Shown piece by piece: positions 12,499-24,720 of a stretch of DNA of 64,000 bases (position 1 is the first letter of the stretch; each line of letters opens with the position of its first letter). The DNA is from Aedes albopictus. Taxonomy: Eukaryota > Arthropoda > Insecta > Diptera > Culicidae. The translations under genes and the position numbers were made by a program. The stretch is taken from NCBI RefSeq assembly GCF_035046485.1, contig NC_085137.1, positions 18,815,346-18,879,345 of the forward strand, written 5' to 3'. Below the pieces are notes generated by a model, which saw only the letters and a program-made list of their open reading frames with translations, was not told the DNA's origin and did not search any database.

Positions 12499-12530
12499 GA
12501 CGTTTCGGTCCTTATTGGACCTTTTTCAAG
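12499..12530 (-). other. hammerhead-like stem-loop word
   Basis: On the minus strand the order is 'cttgaaaaa', the 5-bp stem ggtcc/ggacc, then 'gaaacgtc'. This resembles the hammerhead ribozyme core (CUGANGA, stem II, GAAA, then a UH cleavage site). However, the first core block is altered and there is an extra A before the stem, so activity is doubtful. It lies in the central part of the 4456-bp foldback element. Confidence 0.3.
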
Positions 12531-15018
12531 GATTCTGTAATGTTTGAGTTTGACCATATCGCTGCATTCGAAATCACGGTAGCATTAGTAGAACATTTTT
12601 GACAGCTCCTCCCCTCTTAAAGTATATTCTCCTATACCTAATAGAAGGCTCCTAGCAATATCATAAACTTCCTCTAAAATGCTACGTCTTTAATGGACGG
12701 TTCCTAACAACAAATACTTCATGTCATCATTTTGCGTGTTTCTCTTCGGTAGAAAACAAAAGATTTTATCCAGGCGTTTTTTACAGATATTAAATTAAAC
12801 ATAGCTCCATATGTTTAAATCACAAGTCTATCTAATGCAAAGTATTTATTTTATTCTCTTATGAATAAGACAACTTTTAAGTTGAAATTCGACTTCTGGT
12901 TGATGTTCTGAATTTCTGTGTAACAAATCTGGTGTTCTGGTTCAAAAGAGAATCCTAAATTATATTCTTTGTATTGAATAGATTTATAATTGAAACATGT
13001 AAAGCTATGTTCAATATCAATATGTGAAAATCCACGTATAAAAATACCCAAAAATTGGTTTGACTAAAAAAAAAAACATTTTGTGTTGGGTTAGATTTAG
13101 ATAATAGCAATTTAATTACTTTGATCCATTTTGAATTCTATTCTTATTGGTTGGTGTGGGGTTTGGTTCTCCGAAATAGGATTAATTTAATTTCGCAAAT
13201 GGGCATGTATTCCAAATTGACTTCAATTTATTTTTTAACTTTTTTTAGCGTGATCGTTTTTTCAATATTTCAATTTTTTACTTGAAAGTTTACACAAATT
13301 CCTTAAAGTCACACATACCACACTTTTTTGCAGGTCATGTTATTTTTAAGTTATATTGGTATAAATAAAATAGTCAAAAACTTAAGCCCTTTTCAAATAT
13401 TAGTGTAGATAAATTTGAAAAAACAACAAAGTATGCAACGTTGCTTTAAAGTACATAGTCTTCATACCTACACAATTCCATTGAAATCTGAGAGGGTGCT
13501 GCCAACCCCAAAATCTAGTTTGCGGGAAATTCGTCATGCACTCTAAAAAAACACGCAACCAAAAATGTTCAAAGTGCCGTAACTTTTTTGTACATTTTTT
13601 TTACCACTATAAAAATTTTACAGATGATAGCTAATAGAATGAACTTTATTCTCACAAAAAAAAACACGAAGGTAAAAAAATAACTTTTTGAGATATTTAA
13701 TTTTTAGTAACAAAATTCAGTTTTTTTTTCAGAAGAAAAACTAAATAAATTTTTCAATGTGTATTTTTCTGAGAGCCGCCATATATTATTCTACAACTTT
13801 GCTGAAGACACCTTTCCGATCCACATTGGAGTAAATCACATCAAAACCTGATCATAAGTGGAAAAACTCAATATGAAGTAATTAAGTTTTCCGTTGTGTT
13901 TTTGCTAAGTGTAGTTATTGTGTAATCGTTTGACAGCTAAGCAGTGTCCAAATGTTTTGTTTACGCTTATCAGAAGAGGTTAAGCGAAGCTGAACTTTGG
14001 CCGTTTTCTTTGATATAACTCACAGCGCGTGCTAGTTTTGACCATACAAAGTGAATGAAATTGATAGTCAATCAATTCAACGATGCAGTTTGTTAAAGAA
14101 GGTTAATGTTGTTATTCTGTTAATTTGAAACCCAAACAAATTGACGTTGAATTTACATACAATATATGAAAATTTTGAAAAAAATATTTGATGGAATCTT
14201 TTACCGTACATTCAAAATGAAATAAGTTGATTTTCCGGCTGTTTCCGGGAAATCTGCTTTTAGTGTATGATAAAACTATTGTTCCTCTTTCAAATGCAGA
14301 AAGAAAACCTTCCGGATGTTTCCGATTCCAAAAGTTGCAACACTTTGAAAAAATCGTGATAATTATATTATTAAATGATATTATTTGCCTTAAAACACTA
14401 TTTACCCTCTGAACGTATTTTGCTGAAAACTAGAATTCATCAGCTTTCAAGCAAAAAAAAAAGAAGTTTAAAATCGGTCAACTGGTTCAAAAGTTGCGAT
14501 TTTTTGAAAAAAATTAGTTTCGAAAAATCTTGACTTTTACAATTATAAAATTGGTCACCCTAATGACGAAATAAAAAATTACGAAAACTATGAAATACGT
14601 TTCATTACTAATTTGGTTTGCATTTGGGTTGCGGAAATGCATAAAAATAATTTTGATCAGTTTTGATGTACTAGGTGCTCCACTGTGCGATCGAACAAGC
14701 CGTTTCCGTGTTATAATTTTTTATTTGCTTGTGTTCCATTTTTTCATTGGCCCTATTTGAAAGTTAGTCGAGACAAAATATGAACTTTTGATATGAAAAA
14801 ATGGTTTCTCACATGAAAAGGAATAGTATACAAAAATATCAAGTAAATTAAAAACATCGATTAAAATGGATTCGTGCTGGTCCGTGGAAAGCCTCAGAAG
14901 TCACTGTGACTTACTTCAAACAAATAAACACTTACTTGCTAGAAGTAAGTGACAGTGACTTCTGCACAACAAAAACCTGCGCCGCCGTGACTCTTCGGTG
15001 ACAAGTGTGTTACTTGGG

Positions 15019-15570
15019 CATAGGAAGCTCCAAGGAAACCACAGACCGTCGTCTTCTGAGTGTTGAGCGTCGTCTCGAACGTGATCCTGCCACCAAGAAC
15101 GAGTACCATGATTTCATGGACGAATACCTCCAGTTAGGACAGGACACATGAAGAAGCTCGAAGAACCGGTAGATGACGGATAATCCAACTGCTATGTAGG
15201 ATGTAGCCGTTTTCAAAGCATCCAGTATGACGACAAAGGTCAGAGTCGTTTTTGACGCATCGTGCAAGACGTCGTCCAGATATTCCCTTTTGGTCGGCCC
15301 AGTCGTACAAGAAGACCTGTATCCCATAATTCTGCGTTTCCGCCTTCGCCACATTGCTATCGTTGCCGACGTAGAGAAAATGTATCGGTAGATGCTGCGA
15401 AGATCGTAGATTTCTACGAGTCCACGAGAGCCCCAGCGATCCCATTTCCACCTACAAGTTGCAGACAGTGACCTATGGTACTGCCTGTGCCATAGGTTTT
15501 GACGTCTACGTCGATGACCCGCTGTCTGGAGCTGACGACGTAGAATCAGATGCGGTAACAAGTGACGTCT
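15019..15570 (+). pseudogene. BEL/Pao pol fragment, 3' part (reverse transcriptase)
   Basis: This continues the gene broken at 10562. Plus-strand pieces in order are 'LLSVERRLERDPATK', 'FMDEYLQLGHMKKLEE', 'RVVFDASCKTSS', 'VQEDLYPIILRFR', 'IAIVADVEKMY', 'LQTVTYGTACA', and a YVDD box with 'LSGADDVES'. The order and wording are characteristic of BEL/Pao reverse transcriptases. Stops, frameshifts and a deletion between 'YGTACA' and YVDD make it non-functional. The open frames on the minus strand here (15010-15645, 15134-15451) are shadows. The right edge meets short duplications of 'ctgatggctt' and then an RTE-like fragment. Confidence 0.85.
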
Positions 15571-15635
15571 ATGCTCAACACTGATGGCTTCCTGATGGCT
15601 TCCTGATTCACTGATGGCTTTAATCAAGAAGTGGG

Positions 15636-17750
15636 TGTCAAACATTCGGATTACTACCTAGTCGCTGTATGCATATGCTTAAAACTTTCGACAGTTATTA
15701 CCACGCGTCGAAGTCGAACGCCGCGGCTCAACATCGAGCAGCTGCGTAACGTAGAAGTGGCTCAAGACTACGCACAACACCTAGCAGTGGCCCTACCAAT
15801 GGAAGCGCAGCTTGGTGCAGCTACACTTGAAGATGGCTGGAGGGACATCCGATCCGCCATAGGTAGTACCTCGGCTACAGCACTAGGCTTCGCGACTCCG
15901 AATCACAGAAACGACTGGCACGACGGCGAATGTGAACAGTTGAAATACGAGAAGAATGCAGCATGGGCGAGAATGTTGCAACACCGTACGAGGGCGAATG
16001 AGGCACGTTACCGACAGGCGCGGAATAGGCAGATCTCAGTCTTCCGAAGGAAGAAGCGCCAGCAGGAAGAACTAGATCGCGAAGCGATGGAAGAGCTGTA
16101 CCGCGCTAAGGACACACGAAAGTTCTACGAGAAACTGAACCGCTCGCGCAGAGGCTTTGTGCCATAAGCCGACATGTGCCGAGATAATCACGGGAATATT
16201 CTCACGAGCGAGCGTGAGGTGGTCAAGAAGTGGCGGCAGTATTACGATGATCAACTACCAAGCGGTCTTCTAAAATACAGTGGAGAAGCACTGGAGAGAG
16301 CACTACATTGGGTCATGGCCAAGATTTGGGAGGAGGAAGTATTACCGGAGGAATGGATGGAAGGTATCGTGTGTCTCATCTACAAAAAGGGCGACAAGTT
16401 GAATTGCGGGAACTACCACGCGATCACACTACTGAGCGCTGCCTACAAGATACTCTCTCAAATTTTATGCCGCCGTCTATCACCGATTGCAAGAGAGTTC
16501 ATGGGGCAATATCAGGCTGGATTTGTGGGTGAACGCGCTACAACGGACCAGATGTTCGCCATCCGCCAGATGTTGCAGAAATGCCGCGAATACAACGTGC
16601 CCACACATCACTTGTTCATCGATTTCAAATCGGCGTATGATACAATCGATCGAGACCAGCTATAGCAGATTTTGCACGAATACGGATTCCCGGATAAACT
16701 GATACGATTGATCAAGGCGACGATGGATCGAGTGATGTGCGTAGTTCGAGTATCAGGGACACTGTCGAGTCCCTTCGAATCTCGCAGAGGGTTACGGCAA
16801 GGTGATGGTCTTTCGTGTTTGCTATTCAACATTGCTATAGAGGGTGTAATAAGGAGAGCGGGGATAAACACGAGTGGGACGATTTTCACGAAGTCCGTTC
16901 AGCTGCTTGGTTTCGCTGATGATATTGATATTATTGCTCGTAAATTTGAGACGATGGCGGAAACGTACATCCGACTGAAGAATTAAGCAAGACGAATCGG
17001 ATTAGTCATTAATGTATCGAAAACAAAGCACATGATGGCAAAGGGCTCCAGGGAAACATTAACGCACCGCCACCCCGATTTTCTATCGACGGTGATGAAA
17101 TCAAGGCGGTTGAAGAATTCGTGTACTTGACTACTGGTGACCGCCGACAACTACAACAGCAGAGAAATTCAGAAACACATTGTGGCAGGAAATCGTGCTT
17201 ACTTTGGACTCCGCAGAACTCTTCTATCGAACAAAGTTCGCCGTCACACGAAGTTTACAATCTACAAAACGCTGAGTAGCCCAGTAGTCCTCTATGGGAA
17301 CGAAGCATGGACCCTACGTACAGAGGACCAACGCGCCCTTGGAGTTTCGAACGGAAGGCGTTGCGTATCATCTGCGGCGGAGTGCAGATGGAAGACGGGA
17401 CTTGGAGAAGGCGAATGAACCACGAACTGCATCAGCTGTTGAGAGAACCAACCATCGTCCATAACGCGAAAATCGGAAGGCTACGCACGGTGGTCGAGTC
17501 ACGTCATCAGGATGTCGGATAGCAATCCGACTAAAATTGTTATCTAGAGTCATCCGATCGGTACAAGAAGACGTGGTGCGCAGCGAGCTATCAGAAGGCC
17601 GGCTCCTAACAGCGAGCTAGGTGGGTCGACCAAATGGAGGACGATCTGCGGACCCTTTGTAGAGTGCGGAACTGGAGACACACAGCCATATACCGAGTAA
17701 AATGGAGACGATTCCTTCTTACAGTAGAGGACATTCAGGCCTTAGTCTAA
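15636..17750 (+). pseudogene. RTE-like non-LTR retrotransposon, 5'-truncated, broken
   Basis: It begins in the last residues of the endonuclease domain ('SDYYLVAV'). Next come the basic linker ('FRRKKRQQEELDREAMEEL', 'RKFYEKLNRSRRGFVP') and the reverse transcriptase: 'WMEGIVCLIYKKGD', 'QAGFVGERATTDQMF', 'FIDFKSAYDTID', 'RGLRQGDGLSCLLFN', FADD at about 16915, 'SNKVRRHTKFTIYKTL', and the tail 'WVDQMEDDLRTL' to a stop at 17748. In-frame stops lie at 16165, 16663 and 16984, with frameshifts near 17050-17130 and 17330-17400. The fingers block with 'KAAGKDGI' is deleted between 'DQLPSG' and 'LLKYSGEAL'. It is related to but distinct from the copy at 7800-9345. Confidence 0.88.
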
Positions 17751-19320
17751 CCGGTAAGGTATATGAGCGTTCAATAAAGTCCCTCTAACTACATGTATCA
17801 TAGCCCAGTGGTATTCAAATTTGAACCATTTATAGTCAACGAGTTGATCGACTATCAGTGAATGTTTGAGTATTTCTGATGCATTTTACGGCAAGTTACA
17901 GTTAGTTGAACAGTTTTAAAAAAGAGAAAAACACAAACGGTTAACGCAACTACCATTGAATGTCGAGATTGGAAGAACTTCAGACTCATAATAGTGCTGA
18001 CCGCATATTTCCAAACATCCTAATTATTCAAACTCTCTTCCACTTCCTCTTCGTTGAATATGAACAATGCATTATTCTAGCCAATGGAGGTACCTGAAAG
18101 TTTTGGCAGCACGAAATTCTAGACTAGCCTGTGATTTCACCCGCAACATACGCTGTTGTCTTTCGAAAGCATCTAGTAGAAGCTGCTAAACAATCACGGG
18201 ATTGTTTCCCTAAAAGTTTTTATCATACAGCAGAGATGTTCTGCTCTGAAAGGCTTCAATATCATTCCATCAATAGGGAGACTGTTTTATCTGTTCAGCG
18301 GGTTACTACTAAATTCATCCTACTCAAGACGAAGGTTTCAAGCTGAAAAAAAAAAACAAACATTCAACATAGCTTCATATATCACCGCTAGGTTGATTGA
18401 TTCAATATTCCCATCATCAGCAGCGTCCGTTCGCGAAAGTCAAACTTTTGAGACGCATTTCCATGGTGTACCCCAAACAATACACCCAACAATAAATACC
18501 AGCCAATTGTTCTGTGATCCTGCAATCTATTGAGAACAATTTTACGATTCTACAATAGGAAAAACTTTTTCTTCCCCAGCAGATTTGTTGCACTTGAGCC
18601 ATACGCTTCAAATCCCTTCTCTTCGGACGCGGTGGTGGTTTATGGCAGTAGTGACTGCTATCAATTCAAGAACCTTTTCAGCCTTCCGCGAGCAATTCCA
18701 ACACTCCCATTCCGCGCTGGTCCGTCACACTGCATTCCATAACTTCAAGTACCCGTGGAGTATGGAAGGCTGTTTTACATAATCCCAGCGCAATTTGTGA
18801 GTGGTTGTTGTTGTTGGTGGTGCCAATTACTCTCCCTCCGACGACGACGACACCACATATGTCGGTCGCAATTACAATTGCGGGGCTTGATTGCGGCGCG
18901 GCGTCATCATGGCAGTCAGACGCCTGTATAGTGTATACTGTGTTGTATCCAATAACGCCTAGCTTAGCTAGCATTATTGCAAGACTGCTCCAACTAGCGA
19001 ACGAATAAACTATCAAACGGTCGTCGTAGTCGCGGTCGGTCGGGACGGTTGATCGGGTGCCGTAGATGAGTCAACGCAGATTTAATTACTATCATTTTTG
19101 CTTCGGTGATCTACTAGTAGTGCGGGGAACAGCTAGTATGCATACATGGGTGGAGGATAGTTTTATAATCTAAATGTTGTCATCGTCGTCGACACGCTGC
19201 ATGTTTGCTGCGGAGCAGGGGTTTTCTGTTTGAGGACTCCAGAGCACACAGAGGATTGATACACACTGTTGAAATGTGACCTTGAACTTTTGATAGATAA
19301 CATCCATAGTTCATTTAATA
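17751..19320. other. no recognisable gene
   Basis: Mostly unique-looking DNA. 18590-19140 is less A+T-rich, with 'gttgttgttggtggt' and 'acgacgacgac' triplet stretches. Short open frames overlap on both strands and none resembles a known family. No splice-site pair or RNA gene was seen. Confidence 0.45.
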
Positions 19321-19324
19321 GAAT

Positions 19325-21300
19325 AGTTATTGATGTACCGAGTAGTAAAATGTTGTTTTTTTTTTTTCTGCACGAGTCATTTATCTAACGAGCCTTGCCG
19401 AGTTTTGCAACGAGTTATATACAAAATTTTATGCAATATTTTTTTCATTACACAACCCATTTGAGTTTCATAATGTGCATAATGCAACTCAAGTGGGTGG
19501 CAACTCATAATGAACCAACGAAGCTTAGGAAATAAGGGGAAAATACCTGTGTCCCATCCCAGGAAACCAAGGGCTAAGGAAAGACATTAACCTTCTTAGT
19601 GATAGACATTCATTTAGCCGAGGCCAAAAAAATTTCATAAAAGTGTCAGGAAACTCATACAAAAGATTTTATGATAAAAGTTTTCTATCGTAGTGATAGT
19701 ATATCTAGTACTGTTTTATAAAAATGTGATACATCACACTTACATATACACTGAAACAAAAACGAGGGAAAAACCCTTCAAATGTCATTTTTTGCCTAGA
19801 CATTCGTTTAGCTTAGCCGAATTATACAATTTTTGGAATTCCATAATAAAAAAACTAACAAATTTCGAAAAATATCCAACAAAATCATTTTGTATGGTGA
19901 CCTGCATTATAGATCGACTTGTACATCATGAATCAGATCGTCTTTGGAAGTGTTGCCATAATAATTTTACATGCATCTCATATAATTATGTCATAATATT
20001 GTAAATGTTTCCAAATTGAGATTTGATGTAGTTATTTTTATCGGAAGTGTTTCAAAAGAATAAAATGGAAGTTTCATGACGAGTGCAGGTTGAAAATTTA
20101 CGAAAAATAATGTTTTTAACAGAAAAAAATTACGCAAACCATCAAAAAATCGCGTAATTAAGTTTTTTTTATGAAATATGATGGTTTCACTTGCATAAAT
20201 CACAGCGTTTACTACTATTACGTCTTCTAATAGCTCCCGATATCTTCTAGACTGTATTCTGGCTGAAATAACATACATTGGACGGCTCACATTTCGAGAA
20301 ATGACACCGAAAGTATTCAAATTTCTAGCATGAACTACTTGTTTTATAATTTAGATGATCTTTTCAGATAAATCATGTTAAAAATGAATGTGGGTCAAAT
20401 CTTAGACTCATTTATAATATATTTCTACAGATTGAATGAAATTGAGCAATTTTTGACCATGGCATGCATTTTTGTATGAACATCAGCTTTTAAATAAACA
20501 GGGTACAAAAATTCTGACAGTTCTTGCAGTTTTTTCACTAAGCAGTTTTCTTATTCATTTAGTAATACTAGTATCAAACAGGTTTACTCCACAGGCATTA
20601 TTTCAACGCAGAACGATTTATTTTAGCTTTTATCAATCCCATTTTAAGGTTTAACCAACCAAAAACCAATATACTCATTTTTTTCATGACATTTTATGCA
20701 ATAATTTGAACATTTCTAACAATTATTCTTTGCCATATTTTTAAAACTGCTAATCTAGCTTACGTTTGAGTGTTTACAGAAATATTTATTTTTAAATAAA
20801 TTTGTTTATCATCGCTTCTTCTAATCGAGACATTTTTTTATAATATTTCTCTGAATTTCACAAAAAAATAAACTTTTAAGTTCAATTATCTTGCTAACAC
20901 GTCATAAACTAAATGCCTTGGGGTATATCCTCGATATATACTCACGAAATTGCAAAAAATCTATTGAAAACCAATTTTTCATTTACCTCGGCTAAACCAA
21001 TGTCTAGGCAAAAAATGACATTTGAAGGGTTTTTACCCTCGTTTTTGTTTCAGTGTATATGTAAGTGTGATGTATCACATTTTTATAAAACAGTATTAGA
21101 TATGCTATCGCTACGATTAAAAAGTTTTATCATAATAGTTATTTATGCAACGAGTAGCAAAATGATGATTTTTACAGCACGAGTTGTACATTTATCCAAC
21201 GAGGCTTGCCGAGTTGGATAAATACGACGAGTGCTGTAAAAATCGAGTTTTGCAACGAGTTACATACAACATTTTTTGCAATGACAAAAAATACTCGTTC
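19325..21300 (+). repeat. pair of direct repeats rich in 'aacgag..ttgccgag' words
   Basis: 19325-19470 and 21135-21290 read alike in the same direction: 'atagttatt.atg..acgagtag.aaaatg', then 'gcacgagt', 'taacgagccttgccgag' and 'ttttgcaacgagtta.atac'. The right copy has an extra inner palindrome around 'gccgagttggataaat'. Together with the foldback between them they suggest one repeat family split or duplicated by nested insertion. Confidence 0.6.
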
Positions 21301-21686
21301 AAATGTGATCGATGCCTTCAACATCATCGTGCTTTGCGATGGTTGAATGGAAACGCCACGTGCTTCATCATGCTAGGCACGAAATTTGCATCAAGCAAGC
21401 CGTGCTATAACCGTCACAGTTTTGCAAGTTCCTACTGTGGAAACCAAGGAAAACTCAGGTTGTTGACCAAACAATTGCATTATGATTCATAATGCAACCG
21501 AAATGAGTTGCATTATGAATCATAATGCAATTGTTTGGTGTAATACTGAAAAGTAGGCCGTAGTGATACTGAAACGGCAAGTGTAAATTCAAATTTATAG
21601 TGCAGAATTGCAAAAAATCTATTGTATGAGTTTCCTGACACTTTTATGAATTTTTTTTTGCCTCGGCTAAACGAATGTCTATCACT
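19598..21686. mobile_element. nested foldback DNA (two sets of inverted arms)
   Basis: Outer arms: 'agtgatagacattcattt' at 19598 followed by 'agccgaggc' mirrors 'gcctcggctaaacgaatgt' ending 'ctatcact' at 21686, with 'gtgtcaggaaactcatac' mirrored nearby. Inner arms: 'ttttataaaaatgtgatac' and 'aaacgagggaaaaaccct' (19710-19780) mirror 'agggtttttaccctcgttt' and 'gtatcacatttttataaaa' (21025-21095). The two arm sets are not nested symmetrically with one centre, so at least two insertion or rearrangement events occurred. No coding capacity is evident. Confidence 0.7.
21466..21539. repeat. perfect 33-bp hairpin with 8-nt loop
   Basis: The left stem (21466-21498) starts 'accaaacaattgcattatg'. The loop is 'cgaaatga' (21499-21506) and the right stem runs 21507-21539. 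Every base pairs. Each arm itself contains the smaller palindrome 'gcattatgattcataatgc', so several cruciform registers are possible. It lies inside the 19.6-21.7 kb foldback region. Confidence 0.95.
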
Positions 21687-21939
21687 GTACATGATACGTA
21701 TACAGAATGGTTGGAACAAGATGTGACCGTTCTTTGATTTCAATAACAATAAAAACACTGCACAGTAGGTCTGGCAGCTTTAACTCTTGCACGATATCTT
21801 CGATGTACTGCAAGAATTAATAATGACAAAAAAATGTTAGAATTAGGCGATACTATCATTTTCCAGTATTCATTCAATGAATTGCTGTGTATATGTAGAC
21901 TAGACTAGAGAAAACTAGATTCCATAGTTCTTCCATGTA

Positions 21940-23210
21940 TTTTTCTTAGTGGTTTTGGGATAGTTTTCCAACAGTTTTTCTCGGGATTTTTGCAAAAGTT
22001 CTACCAGGGATTTCTTCCAGATATGTTTCGTGGATTTTATTGCAGAATTTCACACGTAGTTTCTCCCGAGATTTCTCTGAGAGATTTTTAGAGGTCCTCC
22101 TTAAATTTCCTTAATATTTCACCTGGGATTACACCCAGAACTTTTTGTCCGAGATGTCCCAGTTTCTCTCAGGATTTGTTTCGAGATATTTCCAGTATCT
22201 AAGTCTTTGAGGAGTTTCTTTGGCAAAATTCGTTACTGCAGATATTTCTTTGGAAATTTCTTACAAGAAATCTTGAAAGATATCCTAAGAAACATTCCGA
22301 GAAAAACACTTTGAAAAATTCCTGCTAGAGCTCCGGGGGCAATTACTGAAGAAATTCCAAAAAGGATCATCCAGAAACTTGGGATAATTTATGGTAGAGA
22401 TTCCAGGAAAAGGCCGGAGTCTTGGGGGAGCTGTAAAAACATCTCAGGGGAATCACAACAAAAAAAAAACCTTGAAAAATATCCGAAAAAACACGGGAAG
22501 AACTCCATGATAAATACCAGCAGTAGCCTTGATGAAATCCCAGGAATATCTTTAGAGAAAGTTCAGGATAAATTCAAAAAAACTTGACATTCCAGGATCA
22601 GCACAGGAAGGGATATTTTGAGAAATCCGGGAGATACTCCGAGAGAAATCTCAGGTGAAACTTCTAAAGAAAGAGCCTTTGGGAAACATACCAGCTGGAA
22701 CTGCTGTAGAAATTCAAGAAGAAACTCTAGAAGAAAACTATCGGTAATTTTTTGAAGAAATAACAGGAGAAACTTTAGAAGAAATCCCGGAAGGAATTGA
22801 AGAAAATAAGTAAAACAAACTTCCTTAAATCCTTAGAGGAGCTTTAGTAGAAATCTCAGGAAAAACTCCTGGGAGCGATGCTGGGAGAAATCCCCGGAAG
22901 ATCTCCTGTGGAATCACAGAGGGAACACTGGAAGGAATAGCGGAAAATCTTCAAGAGGAATCCCAAGAAAAACCTAGCAGAAATTCTACGACAACATCAG
23001 CGCTATATCCTGAGAGAGACTCTTGTGCAGAACTCGGGATAAAGCCTGGTAGAACACACGGGAGCTCTGAATGTAATACTGGGAAAACCCTTGGAAGAAA
23101 TTCTGCATGATCTCCATAAAAATCTAGAAGAAATCGATCGGAATTCCGAAACCCTGGAAGACTCTCAAAGAAGAATCCCACACAGAAAACAAATATTTAT
23201 GTCACTTTCA
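21940..23210 (-). repeat. degenerate 'agaaatcc / ggaattcc' repeat block
   Basis: The first part reads as in the window-edge repeats ('gggatttcttccag'). From about 22270 the complementary wording dominates ('gaaatcccaggaag'), so the orientation switches within the block. Periodicity is loose at about 12-18 bp. The open frames 22951-23181 and 23091-23387 are by-products. Confidence 0.7.
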
Positions 23211-23683
23211 TCGAGAAATCATCTACACAAGGGGAATGCTACACAGAAAGAAATTTTGAAAACTACACTTAACGTAAATATTAGAACGCTTAAATTTCTA
23301 TTTTATTCCATTCGAATTTACATAAAAGAATCTCTTGCACGCAAAATTATAAGCAAGCTACAAACTGCAGATAACCTGAAATTTTAAAATCCGATGCAGA
23401 ATTGTGTCGAAAGCGAAGGAGGTAAATTTGTTAGAGCGAACTCGATGTAACAATTTTGAACTGTGTAGATAAAGTGCACATTTATATCAAATATCGTGTA
23501 AAATTACATGATCCTTGTGTCAATTTCTGTTAATAGTAGTGAAACCGGTTGGAGTCCATGATGGATCACGCAATGATTGGCGGAAATTTAAACGATCATA
23601 ATGTAATGCTACACGATATCTGATGTAAATATGCACTTTATACCCTTTATGTTCAAGATTTCTAACTGAATTTTACGGTTACA

Positions 23684-24016
23684 GGTCATTTGACCGAACG
23701 CCAATTGGCCGAATGCCGTTTGGCCGAAAAAGGATGATGAACGATGAACTTAAGTGATCTTGCCACTGTGGCCTATATCAGTATAGCTCGAAAGTACAGA
23801 TTATGATTGAAAGAAGGAAAAATCTCTAACAAAAATATTCCCAGTTTCAACGCCACCAATCCCATGATGATAAAGCTTGAAAGAATAGCCTATGACTAAA
23901 AGAAGGAAATATTTCTGATGATCATATTGGCAGCTAGAATGTTATCCAGAGTTTGCCCACGCCTCCAAATCCTTTTGATAATAATTCGGCCAAACGACCC
24001 TTTCGGCCAAATGACC
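23684..24016. mobile_element. MITE with GGTCATTTG ends and multiple 'GGCCGAA' words
   Basis: The left end GGTCATTTGACCGAA (23684) mirrors the right end ending CGGCCAAATGACC (24016). The word 'tggccgaa' or a variant occurs three or four times at the left and is mirrored ('ttcggccaa') at the right. The body includes 'gaaagaaggaaaaatctct', nearly the same phrase as in the AAAGGCTGAA family at 44.2-46.2 kb, hinting at common ancestry. A second partial copy lies at about 47853-48080. TSD not determined. Confidence 0.75.
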
Positions 24017-24216
24017 GGACACCAAGTTTTACGTGGATATTTTTTCTGTGCAGAAAGAAATGTTCGAATCTTGAAAAAAAAATGCTGGTAGGATTCAGGA
24101 AGAATCTCCGGAAGGAGTTCAAAAATGAATACCAAGACAAATGGATTAAAAAAAATACGGAAGGAATCTTGTAAAACCATGGGAGGAATTTAAAGACGCA
24201 TTTCCAAAAAAAAATA

Positions 24217-24688
24217 TGAAATAACTCACGGAATTTCTGGAAAAATCGTTGAAGACGACTTTCTAGATAGATACACTAACACAACAATAATCGAATTTTT
24301 TTTTTCATTCATACCCACAATGTAGTAAACTCTGTGGGCTCTATTTCTGAATAGATTTACAAGTACAGTGCCGATTCGTTCGTTAGTTGGGGGCTCGCTA
24401 TGGACTGACTCGATGGTTAAATTTTCGTTGGTTGGAGCAAAACCCAACTAAAAAGCACTGTCAATGTCAAAATCAATGTAAAAACGAGTTTGACGTCTGA
24501 CTGCCGTTGCATCGCACCTTCTATATACAGAACGTTTGTGCAAGTATGTGAGTGTTTCGTGACGTATTTTTCGTCACTTGCGTGTTTTTAGAGAATTTTA
24601 ACCAGTTCTCAGTTACTCCAACGTGACCCAACCAGAGAATCCAGACTGTAATAAGATTCGCTACTTTTTATTCTTACGGCACAAAGTT
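24217..24688. other. A+T-rich DNA without a recognisable gene
   Basis: No coding or repeat structure was recognised. It forms the outer flank of the TTA-microsatellite insertion target. Confidence 0.4.
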
Positions 24689-24720
24689 TTATTATTATTA
24701 TTATTATCATTATTATTATA
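24689..24720 (+). repeat. short (TTA)n tract at the 3' end of the retrotransposon
   Basis: About ten TTA units with one 'tca' variant directly abut the minus-strand 3' end of the R4/Dong-like element. With the array at 26485-30830 on the other side, this places the insertion within a TTA/TAA microsatellite. Confidence 0.9.

Larger units (their letters stand above)
10563..15018. mobile_element. 4456-bp foldback element, CCCAAGTAACAC ends, 2-bp TSD (CA)
   Basis: The ends CCCAAGTAACACAC (10563) and GTGTGTTACTTGGG (to 15018) are inverted, and homology continues inward through 'gaagag.cacggcggcgcag'. Further matched arms include 'ggctttccacgaagcagcac' against 'gtgctggtccgtggaaagcc', and about 11090-11460 against 13370-13700 and 14730-14770. 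CA flanks both sides (10561-10562 and 15019-15020). It splits a BEL/Pao pol gene, so it is younger than that gene. A smaller palindrome is nested at its left. I found no transposase frame; it is probably non-autonomous. Confidence 0.85.

Noticed and set aside
15010..15645. 211-codon minus-strand frame and the 105-codon frame inside it
   Set aside because: The plus strand carries recognisable BEL/Pao reverse transcriptase words through this interval, so the minus frames are shadows.
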